NCBI GenBank assembly: GCA_003508835.1
Contig: PUFA01000166.1
Location: 3,148,001 to 3,212,000 of the forward strand
Source: Eonycteris spelaea
Lineage: Eukaryota > Chordata > Mammalia > Chiroptera > Pteropodidae
Length of the DNA stretch: 64,000 nt
Direction of reading: 5' to 3'
Of this stretch, positions 12,226 through 23,699 are shown piece by piece. The notes under the pieces are model-generated. The model was not told where the DNA came from. It did not search any database and was given only the letters and a program-made list of their open reading frames with translations. Each line of letters starts with the position of its first letter. Positions within the stretch are counted from its first letter, which is position 1. Made by a program: the position numbers and the translations under genes.

Positions 12226-12534
12226 GACTCTTCTGAGGGCTTGACAGTTCAGAATGAAGGGAATGCTACCAACACAGCGCCTTGGCTCCCAGCACAAGCT
12301 GCCACACAGTATTCTCCATTGGTGCTGCCCAGAAAACAGGTGGGCTGAGTTATTTTGGTCAGGCTCTCTCCCTTTTGAGCCCTCCATTGCAGCTGAAATA
12401 TCTTCAGAGAACCCAGTGGAAGAGGTATAGCAACAAAGCAAGGACCTTATTTCCTTCAATAAGTAAACTGAAACACATGCATCAAAAATAAGTTTCCACA
12501 TACCAAAGAACATTTGTTTCCATTTTTCTTTATT

Positions 12535-13395
12535 CTAAACTGAATGAAACATCCTTTTAAAAGTTTTATTGTATCAATATAGAACATATACACAAAAAGT
12601 GCATTAAATATATATAGAATTTAATAAATTAACTAGATAAATAGTTCAAAGAACAGAATATTGAGAATCCCAGATGTTTTCCTCATATTCCCTCCCAAAC
12701 ATTCTCTCTCTCTCTTCTACAAAGTTTAAAAGTATTATGGTTTTTAACATTGTATATTAGTTTTTTTATTTTTTAAACTTTACATAAATATAATAACCCA
12801 GTAAATAATTGCTTACATTTGTAGTATTTGGCTCAAATTGTTGGATTCATTTATCTTACTACATGGAGTTGTGGTTTAACATTTTTATTGTTCCAGTGAT
12901 TTATCATGTGGAGTAGATCAATATTTGTGTGGTTACTAGTTTGTGGCTATTGTGATTAATAATGCTATAAATATTCTTCTACGTGCATATTCTTATATAC
13001 ACTAATGCATTTATGCTATGTATTGCCAAATTATGTTATGTTCAAATATAGTTGAAAATGCCAATGCTTTCTAAAATTTTGAAGCAAATGCTCAGTATTG
13101 ACAAGTTTTATTTTCCATTTTACTGATACTAATATAACTTCATATAATTATCCATTTTGTTAAGCATTTGTTCAAATTTCTTGCAATTTTTTTATTAGAT
13201 CATCTCACTGATTTGTAATTGATTATAACTTAAATTTCTTACTGATTTGAAAGCATTCGTTACATATCTTGATGGAGCCCTTCTTTGTTTATGTATAATG
13301 AAAACATCTTCCTCACTTAAGGTTTCAAGGTATAAACAGACATCTTCCAGCTGGCGCATTTCGTTTTGCCATTGGTATTTTGTCTAGGATGGAAG
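12535..13395 (-). repeat. L1M-type LINE 3' fragment (degraded)
   Basis: Read on the plus strand, the order of motifs matches the reverse complement of an old L1M 3' end: an AGAACATATACACAAAAAGTG segment, TTTAAACTTTACATAAATAT, then GGCTATTGTGATTAATAATG. Heavily diverged; no open reading frame survives. Confidence 0.65.
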
Positions 13396-13434
13396 GCCTG
13401 TGCTTTTACCAAGAACATCTCTTCTAAGCCCCGT

Positions 13435-13605
13435 GAGACAGGACAGCATAGCAAGACAATATTCAGGGTCTAGTTCAGATGCCTTTAGCTGTGTGGTGAA
13501 TTACTAACATGACCTTTAAGCTTCAGTTTTCTCATCTATGAAATGGAGCTTGAAACAGAATCTACCTCATGAAGTTTTTATTAGGATTAGATGAGATCAT
13601 ACTTT
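13435..13605 (+). repeat. MIR SINE
   Basis: MIR core in plus orientation: AGCTGTGTGGTGAATTAC, TTCAGTTTTCTCATCTATG, AAATGGAGCTTG, then TTAGGATTAGATGAGATCAT. Confidence 0.8.
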
Positions 13606-14239
13606 CGAACTGTGGCAAAGAACGACAGTTGCCACACCCAACACTGGCCCTTGCCTTCCTTCCTAACAACCCCTGCATTATCAGGGTGGTAATGTGGCCA
13701 ACTGAACAGTTACACTACTGTCCCTTGGAGATAGGAGTGGCCATAAGATGTCAGCAAAATTTGTATGTTCGTGGGAGGGGCCATGATAGAGAGGATTGGT
13801 TTTTTGCCTTTCCCTGTTCTTCTTACTTGTCCAAAACACAGATGTGATAACTGGAGCTATAGTGGCAACTATGAAGCAATCTTGAGGACAAAAACCACAT
13901 GTCAAGGACAACAGACCAGAAAGGCAAAAGTAGCCTGGATGTTGTGGGCAGTGTAGAGGCTCCATATCGTCCTGCACAACATGCTATGGACGTTTCGTGT
14001 GAGAGACTTGATTACACCGTCTTATTTAAATTCTTGTTGTTTCAGATATCTTCACTAGCAGCCCAGTGTAATCCACACTGATCCAGCAGAACATCTGGCA
14101 CACGGCATAGCAGGCACCAAGTAAGTGCTCGATGCCCCATAGCTGATATTTATACCTAAGAAAAGGATTGAACACGTTCTGCTCATAGTAGTGTAATGTC
14201 CGAAAATATATTAGAAGCCATCAATTTCAATCTCCAGGT

Positions 14240-14399
14240 CAGTAGTTTTCACATTGACTGCAAATTAGAATCAACTGGGAAGCATTTGAAACTCTATCAC
14301 CCAGGGCAATTTCATGAGAACTGCTCGGTTAGGACCAGCATATCAGTATCTCTTGTCTCCTAGAGCATTCCAATGTGCAGCCAAGATTTAAAAGCCCTG
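14240..14399. repeat. hAT MER5/MER20-like MITE relic
   Basis: Begins CAGTAGTTTTCACATTGACT and ends with AATGTGCAGCCAAGATT and a terminal CTG; the interior has GCAAATTAGAATCAACTGGG. This is the layout of small hAT MITEs. No matching 8-bp duplication was seen. The family name is uncertain. Confidence 0.65.
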
Positions 14400-14484
14400 C
14401 TCTAAGCAGATGCAAGTGTCCCTTCTGCTAAACTAAGGATGCGTGTTTGAAAACGTGTATGTCTTTTTTTATAAACACTGAGCT

Positions 14485-14670
14485 CAACAATTGGAGCTGG
14501 AAAAGGATTTCAATAAGCGCAATCTCCTTGCCCTGAGCCAGGAAAAGGGAAGTCCCATTTTACAGCTGAAACACTTGAGACCCAGAGTGGTTAGCTGGCT
14601 TGCCTAAGGCCCCACACTTAATTTCCCATGGAATGGAAAATAGAATCCATGTCTCCTGCCAGGAAGAACA
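14485..14670 (-). repeat. MIR-like fragment
   Basis: Contains CCCATTTTACAGCTGAAACA, GACCCAGAGTGGTTAG and GGCTTGCCTAAGGCC in reverse MIR order; the ends are blurred. Confidence 0.6.
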
Positions 14671-16051
14671 GTGCTTTGTCCACAGCATCATACAACCAGG
14701 ACCACAGGGTTTCAGAGAGGGCCTCGCCATCCCAGGCAGGTCCATTCTTATCAAGCAGTTATTCTACAAAAATGAGAAAACTAGAATTTTACTAAGGATT
14801 TCATTAAGGTGAAAATTATGTTCATGATCATTATCAATTAGCCAACTTTGGTTTGGTTGGCCCAAAGGGAGAAATTGATGAACATTTTTATTTTGTGAGA
14901 AATAAACAACTTTAGAAAGAATTCAAGATGAAAAATAGAAAACCGAACGCCTTTACTTTGAAAAAATTTAAAAGCAAAATTTTACAGGATTTCTCAGTGA
15001 ATTAAATGTCCAGCTATTTAGCTAATAAATATAGACAACCTAGTTTCTTTTTTATTCTTTACAACAGAATCGATTTGCAGCTTTGAATTGGAAGAGAGCT
15101 TCCATAACCTCTGACTCAGAAACTTTCTAGGTGTAGAAGGAAACAAAGTTGCATTTTTTCTTTAGTAAATATAAGGAGAAGAAAGTAAAGTGCCCACCAA
15201 GCAAATCATCTGCTACTTTACCAATTAATGTGTGTCACTTACTTCAGCTCCTTCTTTGCATGTGAATTCCTGTCTTTTGGATCCTACTTGTTCTTATCAG
15301 CAAGAACCACTGAACCAACATATAAACACAGTAGGAAGTAAAAGCGCTTATTAGGTTCATTAAATAGGCAAAGCTGGTAACACAGAAGAGAAACATTAGA
15401 GGCAGTCCACATCCCTAAATTTCTTCTTATGTTTGTCTGTAGTTATGCAGGAGACAGAGTTCCAAAATTTACATGTATAAGCTTTCCATATCTTTAACTG
15501 CATTTTTAACTGCCCTAAAAAAGTTGACCATTTAGTGGAACCCTGGAGTAAATCCAGAGTTCTGTATTTAGAATTTGAGACCCTCATTTATCTGTCTGGT
15601 GAACTTCTGCTTTGTTCAAGTTGTCTGAAAACAAAGGCCCATCCTGGCCATAACAATTTGATAATAACTGTTCCTGTTCCCAAGGGGCCTCCTTGGGCAC
15701 TACAGCAAAGAAATGCCAAGGCCAAGTCTATGCAATATCAAGACAACTAGCCAGTTCAAAGAAAATCAGTCAGGCCTGCCTTTCCTTATCACGTAGATCT
15801 TTCCCTAACACAAGTAACAACAATAAAAAGCAGTTGTTCGGTTCATTCATTTTCTAGCAAGTAGAGTTGAGTTTATTATACACAGTTCTGTTGCTCTTTA
15901 AAAAGAAGTCAACCAAATCTAATTTCGGCATTGTGCAAATCATTTAATCAATCGACTGTAAGCCTAATCTCCATTGGTGTTGGCATTGTGCAAGCTCAGG
16001 ACACTGAGTGACCTAAGGAAATGCATATCCAAGGTACCACCCAAATCATGT

Positions 16052-16263
16052 CAGACTTGAGGTTGGCAAACATTTTCTGTAAAGGGCCAGATAGTAAGTA
16101 ATTTAGATTTTGCAGGCCATATGGTCTCTGTGGCAACTACTTGAGTCTTCTGTTGTAGCAAAAGCAGCCCCGGACAATATGTAAATGAACAGATGTGGCT
16201 GTGCTCCTATAAAATAGTATTCACAAAAACCGCTGCCAGGACTGACTTGGCACTCTGACCCCT
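16052..16263. repeat. hAT-Charlie-like MITE relic
   Basis: Begins CAG, followed by GGTTGGCAAACATTTTCTGT, AAAGGGCCAGATAGTAAGTA and a TTTGCAGGCCATATGGTCTC block, and ends in GACCCCTG. This is the familiar 'AAAGGGCCAGATAGTAAAT' mammalian MER repeat. The terminal CAG/CTG fits hAT. I did not find a conserved target duplication. Confidence 0.75.
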
Positions 16264-16429
16264 GATTTAGGCCCTTGGAAAACTGTTCGTAAGATCATAT
16301 CACTCCAGAATATTTTGATTGTACCTTTTTAACTTTTCTAATCAAAGTGTGGAATAAGATGGATGGGAAAGAATTTGGCATCAATTTGATCACTCACAAT
16401 GGGCTCACGGAAGGTGCTCTCTCATCACT

Positions 16430-16610
16430 ATCGTTACTTGTCAGTAGACTTCACAACCCTTTACCTACATTCTCTACTTTAGCTCTGACAAAAACCTTGT
16501 AAGGCAGGCATTAGAGCTTCCATTTTCCAGATTTTTAAAAATATAAGGTTAAATAATTAAGGTGCAGAGCCAGCTTTGAAACCCAGACTTGCTCACTCCA
16601 TCGCTCCTAC
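16430..16610 (-). repeat. MIR SINE
   Basis: Reverse MIR: CTCTGACAAAAACCTTGTAA, CTTCCATTTTCCAGATTTT, GCAGAGCCAGCTTTGAAACC. Confidence 0.75.
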
Positions 16611-19078
16611 TGTTTCTACGGCACTGTTATTTATCAGCCTTAACAAGGCTTCTCTCTGCGGTGGATGTTAGTACTTCACATCCACACGGGATGGGACCTG
16701 CTGGACCAAGCGCAAAAGCCAGGGGAGGACCTGAAGGAGGAGTGACTCTTTATCCAATTGATCAGTCAAGCAAATCTCAAATCCATGGTGGGGCTTGAAG
16801 ATTTCCACTCTGTGTGCCAGCAAGTCTGAGCTGATCCGAACCAAAGCCCGTGTTCACATTTAGTCCACAAAGGAGGGTCATGGGCCAGGTAGGAAGGAGG
16901 CAACATTTACAAAGTGAATGTTTTCTTAACCCTTTCCAGAACCCCATAGTACAGTCATTTCAGCTCATGCCTTGAGGGTGTTTTCTGAAAAAAGAAAGTG
17001 CCTTTTCAGCACTCTTGGTGTCTGATTTCAAACCCTGCCCTTCCATCAGGTGATTCTAAGTGGGTTGATGGTGCTGCCCTGTTTTTACTGGTTTTCCCAC
17101 AGGGTTTAGTCACCAGATGCCCTCCGTGCCCTAGACAATGGTCTTTCTTGGTGGATCCAGGATAAGGGACAGGTCCAGTGCCCAGGGCCTTTCCTACATT
17201 CCTTTGAGGTGCCAAGGACAATTAAAGAGAATTTGGGTTGTGTGCATCTGAACACATAGAACCGTTCACCCCAGTTATTCCACTGACAAGCTTATAATGT
17301 GGCCTCTCTGAGGATGAAGTTTTGCTGCACCTGATTTGAACTCCAAGAGTGTGATCAGGGAACATGCCTCCAGCATCCTCTTTTTAAAAACTTCTAGTCT
17401 CTTAGGAAGAATTAAAGAAAAAATATGTCGTGTATAACCAAGAAGGGAGAATATGAACACAGGGAAGCAACCCATGTCTCAGATACTAAAACAAAACCAG
17501 AGAAATCAACATCATTTCAGTGGCATTTTGCTAATGGGAGCTCTGCAGACTAGATATTATCTTACCCCATTTTACATATGAGAAACCTAATAAAAATAAA
17601 AGGAGAGTGACTCGCTCTGAGTAGGCAGAAGTCCCTCCAGGGACTCACATAAAACCCACTGATTCTAAGGGCATATGGACGTGCAGCAGCTCTCGGCAAA
17701 GACATTAATGCCCACCTGCCTTCGACCACAAGGTACTCCCACGGGGCTGCTTCCCTTTGCCCCTGCAGGTTAGGGTCATGCTCTATCTTTTAGGTAGCAG
17801 TCACACACACACCCCATATGAGAATATCTCTAATTGTCTTGGGAGGATTCTATAACTCTCAAACCCAAATTAGGATTCATTTATTTTTATTTAAAACAAC
17901 TGCATCTTGCCAGTATCAAACAATTATGAGACTTCACCGTCTGAGAAATTTTGAAATCACTCCTCCGTATTACACATTAACCAGCTCAATGCCAGAGAAT
18001 TTACACAAGAAATAAAGAAACAATGAATTGATGATAAAGAGATTGTAGGTTATGTTTTAATCAATGAAGGCGTGTTTTGAGAACCTTAAGGCTCCAACAG
18101 AATATCTTTTTTGTAAAATAAATACACTTCCTAATTTATCTTTTTCTGTAAAGTTAAATTCTCTTATGTCACGTTCGCTTGAGGTAAAGTGTACTAAATT
18201 CATTAAAAGGTATTTTAAAGACCTAAGCACCTTTGAAAAGACAGCGATTTTTTGGTAATATTTCTTTTTTGAGGAACTACAGAGTAACAAGGTTCAATTC
18301 TCCTGAGACCATTGAGTTGACTTCGTTATTTTGAGAAAGGAATATTGTAGATAATCTTTGTATGATTTTAATTATTAGTAACATAAGTCTCTGTTCAGTC
18401 CCACATACTGGAAAATAAAGTTCACAGTGTTCTACCCAACTGCAGGGATAAACATTAAGGTCAAAGATAAACCTGCTGCCCCTTTGCACCGGGACTCACG
18501 AGCCTTGCCACAGCATGGGAAGAAGGGTGACAAGAGGCAAGACAGTGAAGCGGGTGAAGACTTGCTCTATAGAGCCAACATTACACACCGTCCCAGTGAA
18601 TTCACAGAAACAAATCACGCCTTTGGCAGAAAGCTAAGTAATTCAGAGAGAAACAGGCCCACAGCATTGAACCATGTGCTAAAGAGTAGCTGTTTATAAA
18701 ATAAAGTCATGTAAGAACTCCACAGTTTTCCCCTCCCAGCCCCAAACCAATATCACATTTGGCTTTTGTTTTGTGAATCATAAACTGCCCTTTCTTCATC
18801 ACGGTGATTCATGCACAGCAGAGGAGGTACGATGAGCTGTCCCACCTTGGAACAGTAGTTCGTTCCCTCCAGCCTGGAAAATCAGCATCACCTCTGCCAG
18901 GCTGGTTTCTTCACCAGGCTCTGTCTCACCCACCTCAATCCTCCCTGCTCCCCTAGCTCAGAACCCAGACTACTGTTGCCCCATCACCACCACCACCCCT
19001 CCATTTACAGGCTAACTGGTGAACCCCAGCCCCTACCTATGCTTACATGGCTCTGACAGCCGCAGCCAAACCACTTAC

Positions 19079-19094
19079 ATTTTTGCCAGAGCAT
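19079..19094 (-). CDS. POU2AF1: POU2AF1 coding exon 1 (start codon, residues 1-5 plus one base)
   Basis: Sixteen coding bases encode MLWQK plus the T of a split codon, directly followed by a consensus GTAAGT donor (rc of 19073-19078). Joining to exon 2 gives TCT, Ser, so the protein begins MLWQKSTAPEQ, as in mouse; human has Pro at residue 6. The ATG has G at -3 and C at +4, an adequate start context. There is no upstream ATG between here and the estimated cap site, which supports this as the main start. Confidence 0.94.
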
Positions 19095-19187
19095 GGCCTG
19101 TGACAGGATGTTGCCTTTTCTCTTTGAAGCAGACAGTTTGGCTTCTTTAATGTGAGACCTGGGTGTGCTTTCCTCCAGTGTAGCCAC
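19095..19187 (-). other. POU2AF1: POU2AF1 5' untranslated region, in-frame open N-terminal extension
   Basis: Read on the minus strand, this stretch is open in frame with the POU2AF1 ATG for at least 31 codons and contains no ATG. It has in-frame CTG codons starting at 19178, 19136 and 19106. A larger OBF-1 isoform (p35) is reported to arise from an upstream CUG and to be myristoylated. The open frame fits an extended isoform, but none of these CTG codons is followed by a Gly codon (GAG, TCT and TCA follow), so myristoylation cannot be read off directly. The first in-frame stop upstream appears to be the TAA inside the TTTAAAAA box. The 5' boundary is inferred. Confidence 0.7.
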
Positions 19188-19262
19188 TGCCTGCTCAGAG
19201 GCTGTTTCCTCAGCTTTTTAAAGACCCAAGTTCCCGCTGCGCAGAGGCACAGCGTCATCACA
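19188..19262 (-). promoter_or_regulatory. POU2AF1 core promoter: TATA-like box and CRE-like site
   Basis: On the minus strand a TTTAAAAA box (19214-19222) sits about 30 bp upstream of the estimated transcription start. About 30 bp further out is TGATGACG (19253-19260), a CREB/ATF half-site type sequence. An E2F-like TTCCCGC (19231-19237, plus strand) lies between them. There is no CpG island, as expected for a tissue-restricted promoter. A CREB/ATF element has been described in the human OBF-1 promoter; that this is the same site is my inference from position and sequence. Confidence 0.6.
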
Positions 19263-20194
19263 TCCTCCCACCTCGGGCACCGAGCACTTTTTCTTCAGCA
19301 AGGCTGCCTGCCACCCCACTGTGTGCACCCTCAGAGGCCCACTGGCTGCAGATCACTTCGCTCACAGAGCCAGCCAGCTGGATCCGAACAAAACACAGCA
19401 CAGAAGGCCACGGTCCTTCGGACGTTGCCACAGAGTGTGATGTGATGGTGTGCAGTGAGCGTGACACTGTGTATGACTGAACTGTGTGAGCATCATCCAT
19501 GTCAAGCCTTGTACCTCCTCACACCAACGATGAGCCCAAAAGACCGTGTGGAAAACTTAGTTTTCTGTGGTCCCTGTTCAGGCTTCTATACCGCCGGGGT
19601 GTCAGCAGGACTCAGTCCACCATGGGCCCTGCTCAACGGGAAATGCTATTCCCAGGGGTCACTGGTTCTCACTCAACACAGGGGAAACACCTGTAGTCTC
19701 TTCAAGCCTCACTAAACAACCTCCTCATTCTTTTAATATTGCTTTTCTGTTTATTCCATTTTAAAATACAATAGCCCCTCCCCTGGCCCCCAAGCCACCA
19801 CCAAAATGGCAGGGCTTAATCATGCTTAAATGTGAAGGACACTGGTTCTGATGGTCCATATACTCACAGAGAAAGACGCCAACTCTCTCAGGAAAGAAAA
19901 GAAAAGCCACTCATGCTATTTAACTGGAGCTGGTTACTCAAAGAGAACTTTCAGACACAATATGAAAAGGACCTCTAGCCCCGTGCCCACCCAGCTGTTA
20001 GCACGAAACTTCTCAAAGGAAAATAGTGGGGTTCACCATCAGATAGTGTATGGGGTGTTAGGCCACAGACCCCTTCCCAGTTTGGAATCCTTCTGCCACT
20101 GTGTAGGTGAGGTCCACATGCTCAGGCCTTGGCAACTCAATCAGTTTTGGGTCAGGACCATCTGGCAAGGACCCTAGGGCAGGTCTGAGGCCTT

Positions 20195-20760
20195 GCTGCT
20201 CTGCCTTCCAAGCTCCAACAGAGCCATCTTACACAACCTAGACCAAATCATGCCATTCTCCAGCTTAAAAAGCCTTCACCCACTCCTTCAGCCACAGAGT
20301 TAGAGGCACATAAGGACCCTCACAATCTAGCCCTTGTCACCTTTCTAGCCCCATCACCCACCACCACCACCCCCTACCCCTGTGGCTGGTCCCCAGTGCT
20401 TTCTATGCTCTACTCTGCACACCCATGCAATTCTCCACCTTTGAATTTGCTGTCCTCTCCTGCTGGCTCCTTGTCTTCAGTTCTTCGCCTAAAAATCACC
20501 TCTTCATTTTTCAAGATTCAGCTCAAATAACACCTTTTTTGGTGAAAAATGTTTTGACCCATCAAACCTCCTAGCCCAGAAAATATTCATCCCTCTTATC
20601 TTAGCTCCAGGACTACTTTGTTCATTATATGACAGCAAATTGTTGCATGACTCTGCAGATTCCTCAAGGAGGTTCTACCTTTGTCTCCCAGGTGCTTTAC
20701 ATAGGACCTGGAGTATACCCATCCCTCAATAAAAATTTGTTTAATGAAGTAATGGATGTA
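20195..20760 (+). repeat. L2 LINE 3' portion
   Basis: Plus-strand L2 3' region: CCAGCTTAAAAAGCCTTCAC, CACAATCTAGCCCTTGTCAC, TGCTGGCTCCTTGTCTTCAG, CAGCTCAAATAACACC, ending with an AATAAAAATTTGTTTAATGA tail. Ancient and coding-dead. Confidence 0.8.
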
Positions 20761-21004
20761 ATGAATCACTGTCTCTAACGAGTCGTTGGTTTGAGGACAG
20801 GTCTTAAGGAGAAATGCTGTCCATGAAAACGACTCACTTGAAAACAGAGAAATGTATCTCCCGGCTGAGTTATGAGCCCTCACTCCAAAGCCTCTGGACT
20901 TTAGGACATGGAGGGCTTCATACTGTCAATGGCCTGGCAGGTAGCAGTGTCATAGGGCTTTGGACCACACGAAGAAATATTCGCCATAAACAGAGACACA
21001 TCCA

Positions 21005-21170
21005 ACAGGCCTGGCTCAGGTAGGAGATCTGGGTCCCATCAGGGCCCTGCCACTCATTGACTATACCCCTTAATCAAGTCAGATAACTCTTCTGAGTCTC
21101 CCTTTTCTCATTTATAAAATGATGTAGCAGTTCTTGGAACGTCTCACAGTGTTCTTAGGAGGATATGTGA
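21005..21170 (+). repeat. MIR SINE
   Basis: Plus MIR: GGGCCCTGCCACTCATTGAC, CTTCTGAGTCTCCCTTTTCT, CATTTATAAAATGATG. Confidence 0.75.
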
Positions 21171-21304
21171 CCTCACTGGCCCTCTCTCACTGGCTCTGTA
21201 TTTTGAGTATCCATCTTCTTCTTTCTAATTCCCATAAAATTAAGAACTTTTTAAAAATACATCTTTCTTTCTCCTCATAGACCTAGCATAATGATTTCTG
21301 TAAA

Positions 21305-21527
21305 GTAATGATAATAATAACTACTTACTATGCACTAAGCTCCATGTTAAGACTTAACTACATTATATAATCTAGTCACCACACTCTGTGAGGAAACTTC
21401 TATCCATATTGTTTAGAGAAACAAATGGATGCTTAGGAAATTTAATTTTCCCAGTGTCACAGGACTATTAGGTGTAGGTTGGGTGTCAGAACTAAGTTCA
21501 TCTGACTAGATCCAGAGCTTTACATAA
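21305..21527 (-). repeat. MIR SINE
   Basis: Reverse MIR: ACTTACTATGCACTAAGCTC, TATAATCTAGTCACCACACT, then a TTTTCCCAGTGTCACAGG block. Confidence 0.75.
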
Positions 21528-22439
21528 TTACACTAATAACATTTATTAAGTTGAAATTAGTGAAAGCCAAATGTCAGCCATGTTTATTAGGAGTAATATA
21601 GGACCACTGATACTAAAACCTGGAGCAAATCAATAGAAGCTTATATCCCCTGGGGTAATCCTTGTCCTCTAGAAAGAGGGGAAGAAGAGGACAAACCCAG
21701 AGGTGCTTTGAAAAAAAATCAAATCTTGTATAGCGGCAGAAAAAAATCTCAGTGGGCAAGTCCACCATCATGGTCAGCTATAAACCCAGCCCTTCTGACA
21801 ACTCAAAGCCCAGGAACAGTCCCAGCTCAGAGCTTCCCCAGAGACCTAGGTATTAATTATTACATTTGGAGGTTTTTGAGATCTGACTATAATGTCAAAT
21901 ATTTGCTAAGAAGAAGTTTTCTATGACTCGGAATCAAAAGTCAAACTACACGGGTTTAGTTTGAAAAAAGATAAGTAGTCCATTTTATGCAATAAGCAAG
22001 AAGTGGAAAGGAAAAAAATCCTGTTAATGTCATCCAGATGTCTCCAAATACAGGTGTGCTCACATTTTTTAAAAATGAGATATACCAAATCAAAACTCCA
22101 AAATACTTGAGTAAAGAGTGCGTGTCATATTGCAAAAAGAATTCAGCTTTGGCAAAAAGGATTCACCACTGACTTCATTTCTTCCTTCACTCAATAAGTG
22201 CTCATTATGTGCCATTATCTATACTAGGCTTTTTTCCCCCATTTTATATGAGCTTTAAGAATCCTCTTTATCTATAGCACCTTGTCATCATTAGTCCACA
22301 AACAGTCCTTCTCTTATTTATTTATTCATTCATTCTTTTGTTCATTCATTCATTTATTTGTTTTCCTTCCCATCTTCCATGTCTATTCTTTTTCCTGTCT
22401 GCCCCCACCTCAGCACTGCTGTAAGATTCAACATTGCTA

Positions 22440-23690
22440 TGTATAACATTTTAACTATCACTTCTAATGGCTTAAAAGTATTTTATGGACTGTAAGCACT
22501 ACATTTTACTGAACCAGATTATCTCCAACCTCTCCTCCACAAAGTAAAGCATCAATAAACATTCTGATGTGCATTCTTTACAGAGGCATGTGAAAGTTTT
22601 CTTGAGGCTATTTGGCCAGAGGTAGAATTCTAGGCCAAAGAATATGCATATATGTGAGTTCGCTAAATATAACCAGATTGCTCTCCAGACTCCCTGCAGC
22701 AGTTCATGAAGCTTCACGTATTTCCATTCCACCACCAGACTGGGCATCATTCAGCTTTCTAATTTTTTCCAATGTAATAGATTTGGTGATAGTTCGTTGT
22801 GGTTTTATTTTACATTACTCATACTATATTATTTGAGCATCTTCCTCATATACTTGTTAACCTCTAGATTTCCTCTTCCCCAAAATGCCTGTTTATTCCT
22901 TTGCCAATTTTCCACGGGGGGTGTTGTCTTTTCTTGCTGGTTAGCAGGAGTTTTTGTATATTATATTGTGTATACTACATTTTTATCGTTTTACTCAGTA
23001 CACAGTTTCTTTCTAATCTATCATCTCTTAACTTTATTTATGTGTCATTTTTTAATAGAAATACTTAAGTTATATATGGGCCTTGTTGAACTGTTTTATT
23101 TCATCATATCTCGTTATCTGTTTTTTGTACTAACATTGTACAGGTTTCATTATTATATTTACAGTACATCTTAAATTTAGAATAAGTTTTATCAGTCCCT
23201 CAATTTCCAATTCCATTTTCATTTATTTGATGCTTTAAGGAGGGTTGTTATCGCTATAAGAGTAATGACCCATCTAAGCATTGGGATAGCTTTCTCCAAA
23301 TACTGAGATGATGTTCCTTATTATTTAGAGTTTAAAAATTTTTTCTTCATGGAAGTCTAGTGTGTTCTTTAGGTAAATTAATTCTTAATATTTTATGCGT
23401 TTCTTTTGACATTGTGACTAGCATCCCACTTGTTGGTATGGAAAATTCTAATAATATTTGAGTTTATCTTTTTGGCAAACTTGCTTAACACTTATTAGTT
23501 CTAATAGTTTGCTCATTATCATGGTCCTTCTAGGTGGATGATTGTCTCTTCTAAAATAATGGCAGTTTTATCTTTCCTTCCAATCCTTACATCTCTATTT
23601 CTTTCCTTTCCTTAGAGTTTTGGCCAGCCTATGATAAACCATAATGGTGATAGTGGTTATTTTTGTCTTGCCCTTGTCTTGAAAATATGA
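22440..23690 (-). repeat. Old L1 LINE, ORF2 3' part and 3' UTR, degraded
   Basis: The plus strand reads as the reverse complement of an old L1. Typical pieces are a GATTGCTCTCCAGACTCCCT segment, CCACCACCAGACTGGGCATC, CCTTTGCCAATTTTCCA, and a TTTGGCCAGCCTATGATAAA segment at the far (5') end. The 125-residue hydrophobic open frame on the plus strand inside it is an antisense accident, not a gene. Confidence 0.75.
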
Positions 23691-23699
23691 TGAAGATAA

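Larger units (their letters stand above)
2211..19078 (-). other. POU2AF1 intron 1
   Basis: A large first intron of about 16.9 kb between exons 1 and 2. It contains MIR, L2, L1 and hAT fragments (listed separately), a long AC microsatellite and several non-repetitive stretches, for example around 5.0-5.5, 6.0-7.0, 9.6-11.0, 14.8-16.0 and 17.7-18.9 kb. No exon or pseudogene was recognised in it. A perfect octamer at 5121-5128 and a GC-moderate stretch near 18.72-18.85 kb are candidate intronic regulatory sites. Confidence 0.85.
1..19187 (-). other. POU2AF1: POU2AF1 transcription unit, 3' part missing (exons 1-4 and introns)
   Basis: POU2AF1 (OBF-1, OCA-B, BOB.1) is a nuclear coactivator without its own DNA-binding domain. 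It clamps the POU domains of OCT1/OCT2 on octamer DNA in B cells and is needed for germinal centres. Four exons in order on the minus strand encode the first 152 residues, and every junction has AG/GT boundaries with matching phase. Exon 1 ends after one base of codon 6, exon 2 ends on a codon boundary, exon 3 ends after one base, and exon 4 ends on a codon boundary. Human and mouse proteins are 256 residues, so about 104 C-terminal residues and the 3' UTR should lie left of position 1. The transcription start is estimated at about 19187 from the TATA-like box and was not measured. Confidence 0.95.
19262..22440. other. 5' flank of POU2AF1, proximal 3 kb, no gene recognised
   Basis: Unique sequence at 19.26-20.18 kb, then an L2 fragment and two MIRs, then AT-rich unique sequence. 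Open frames here are short, without splice context or recognisable peptides. A proximal enhancer could sit in 19.26-20.18 kb, but I see no decisive motif cluster. Confidence 0.6.

Noticed and set aside
22797..23174. 125-codon hydrophobic plus-strand frame
   Set aside because: It lies antisense within a degraded L1; hydrophobicity comes from T-rich sequence.
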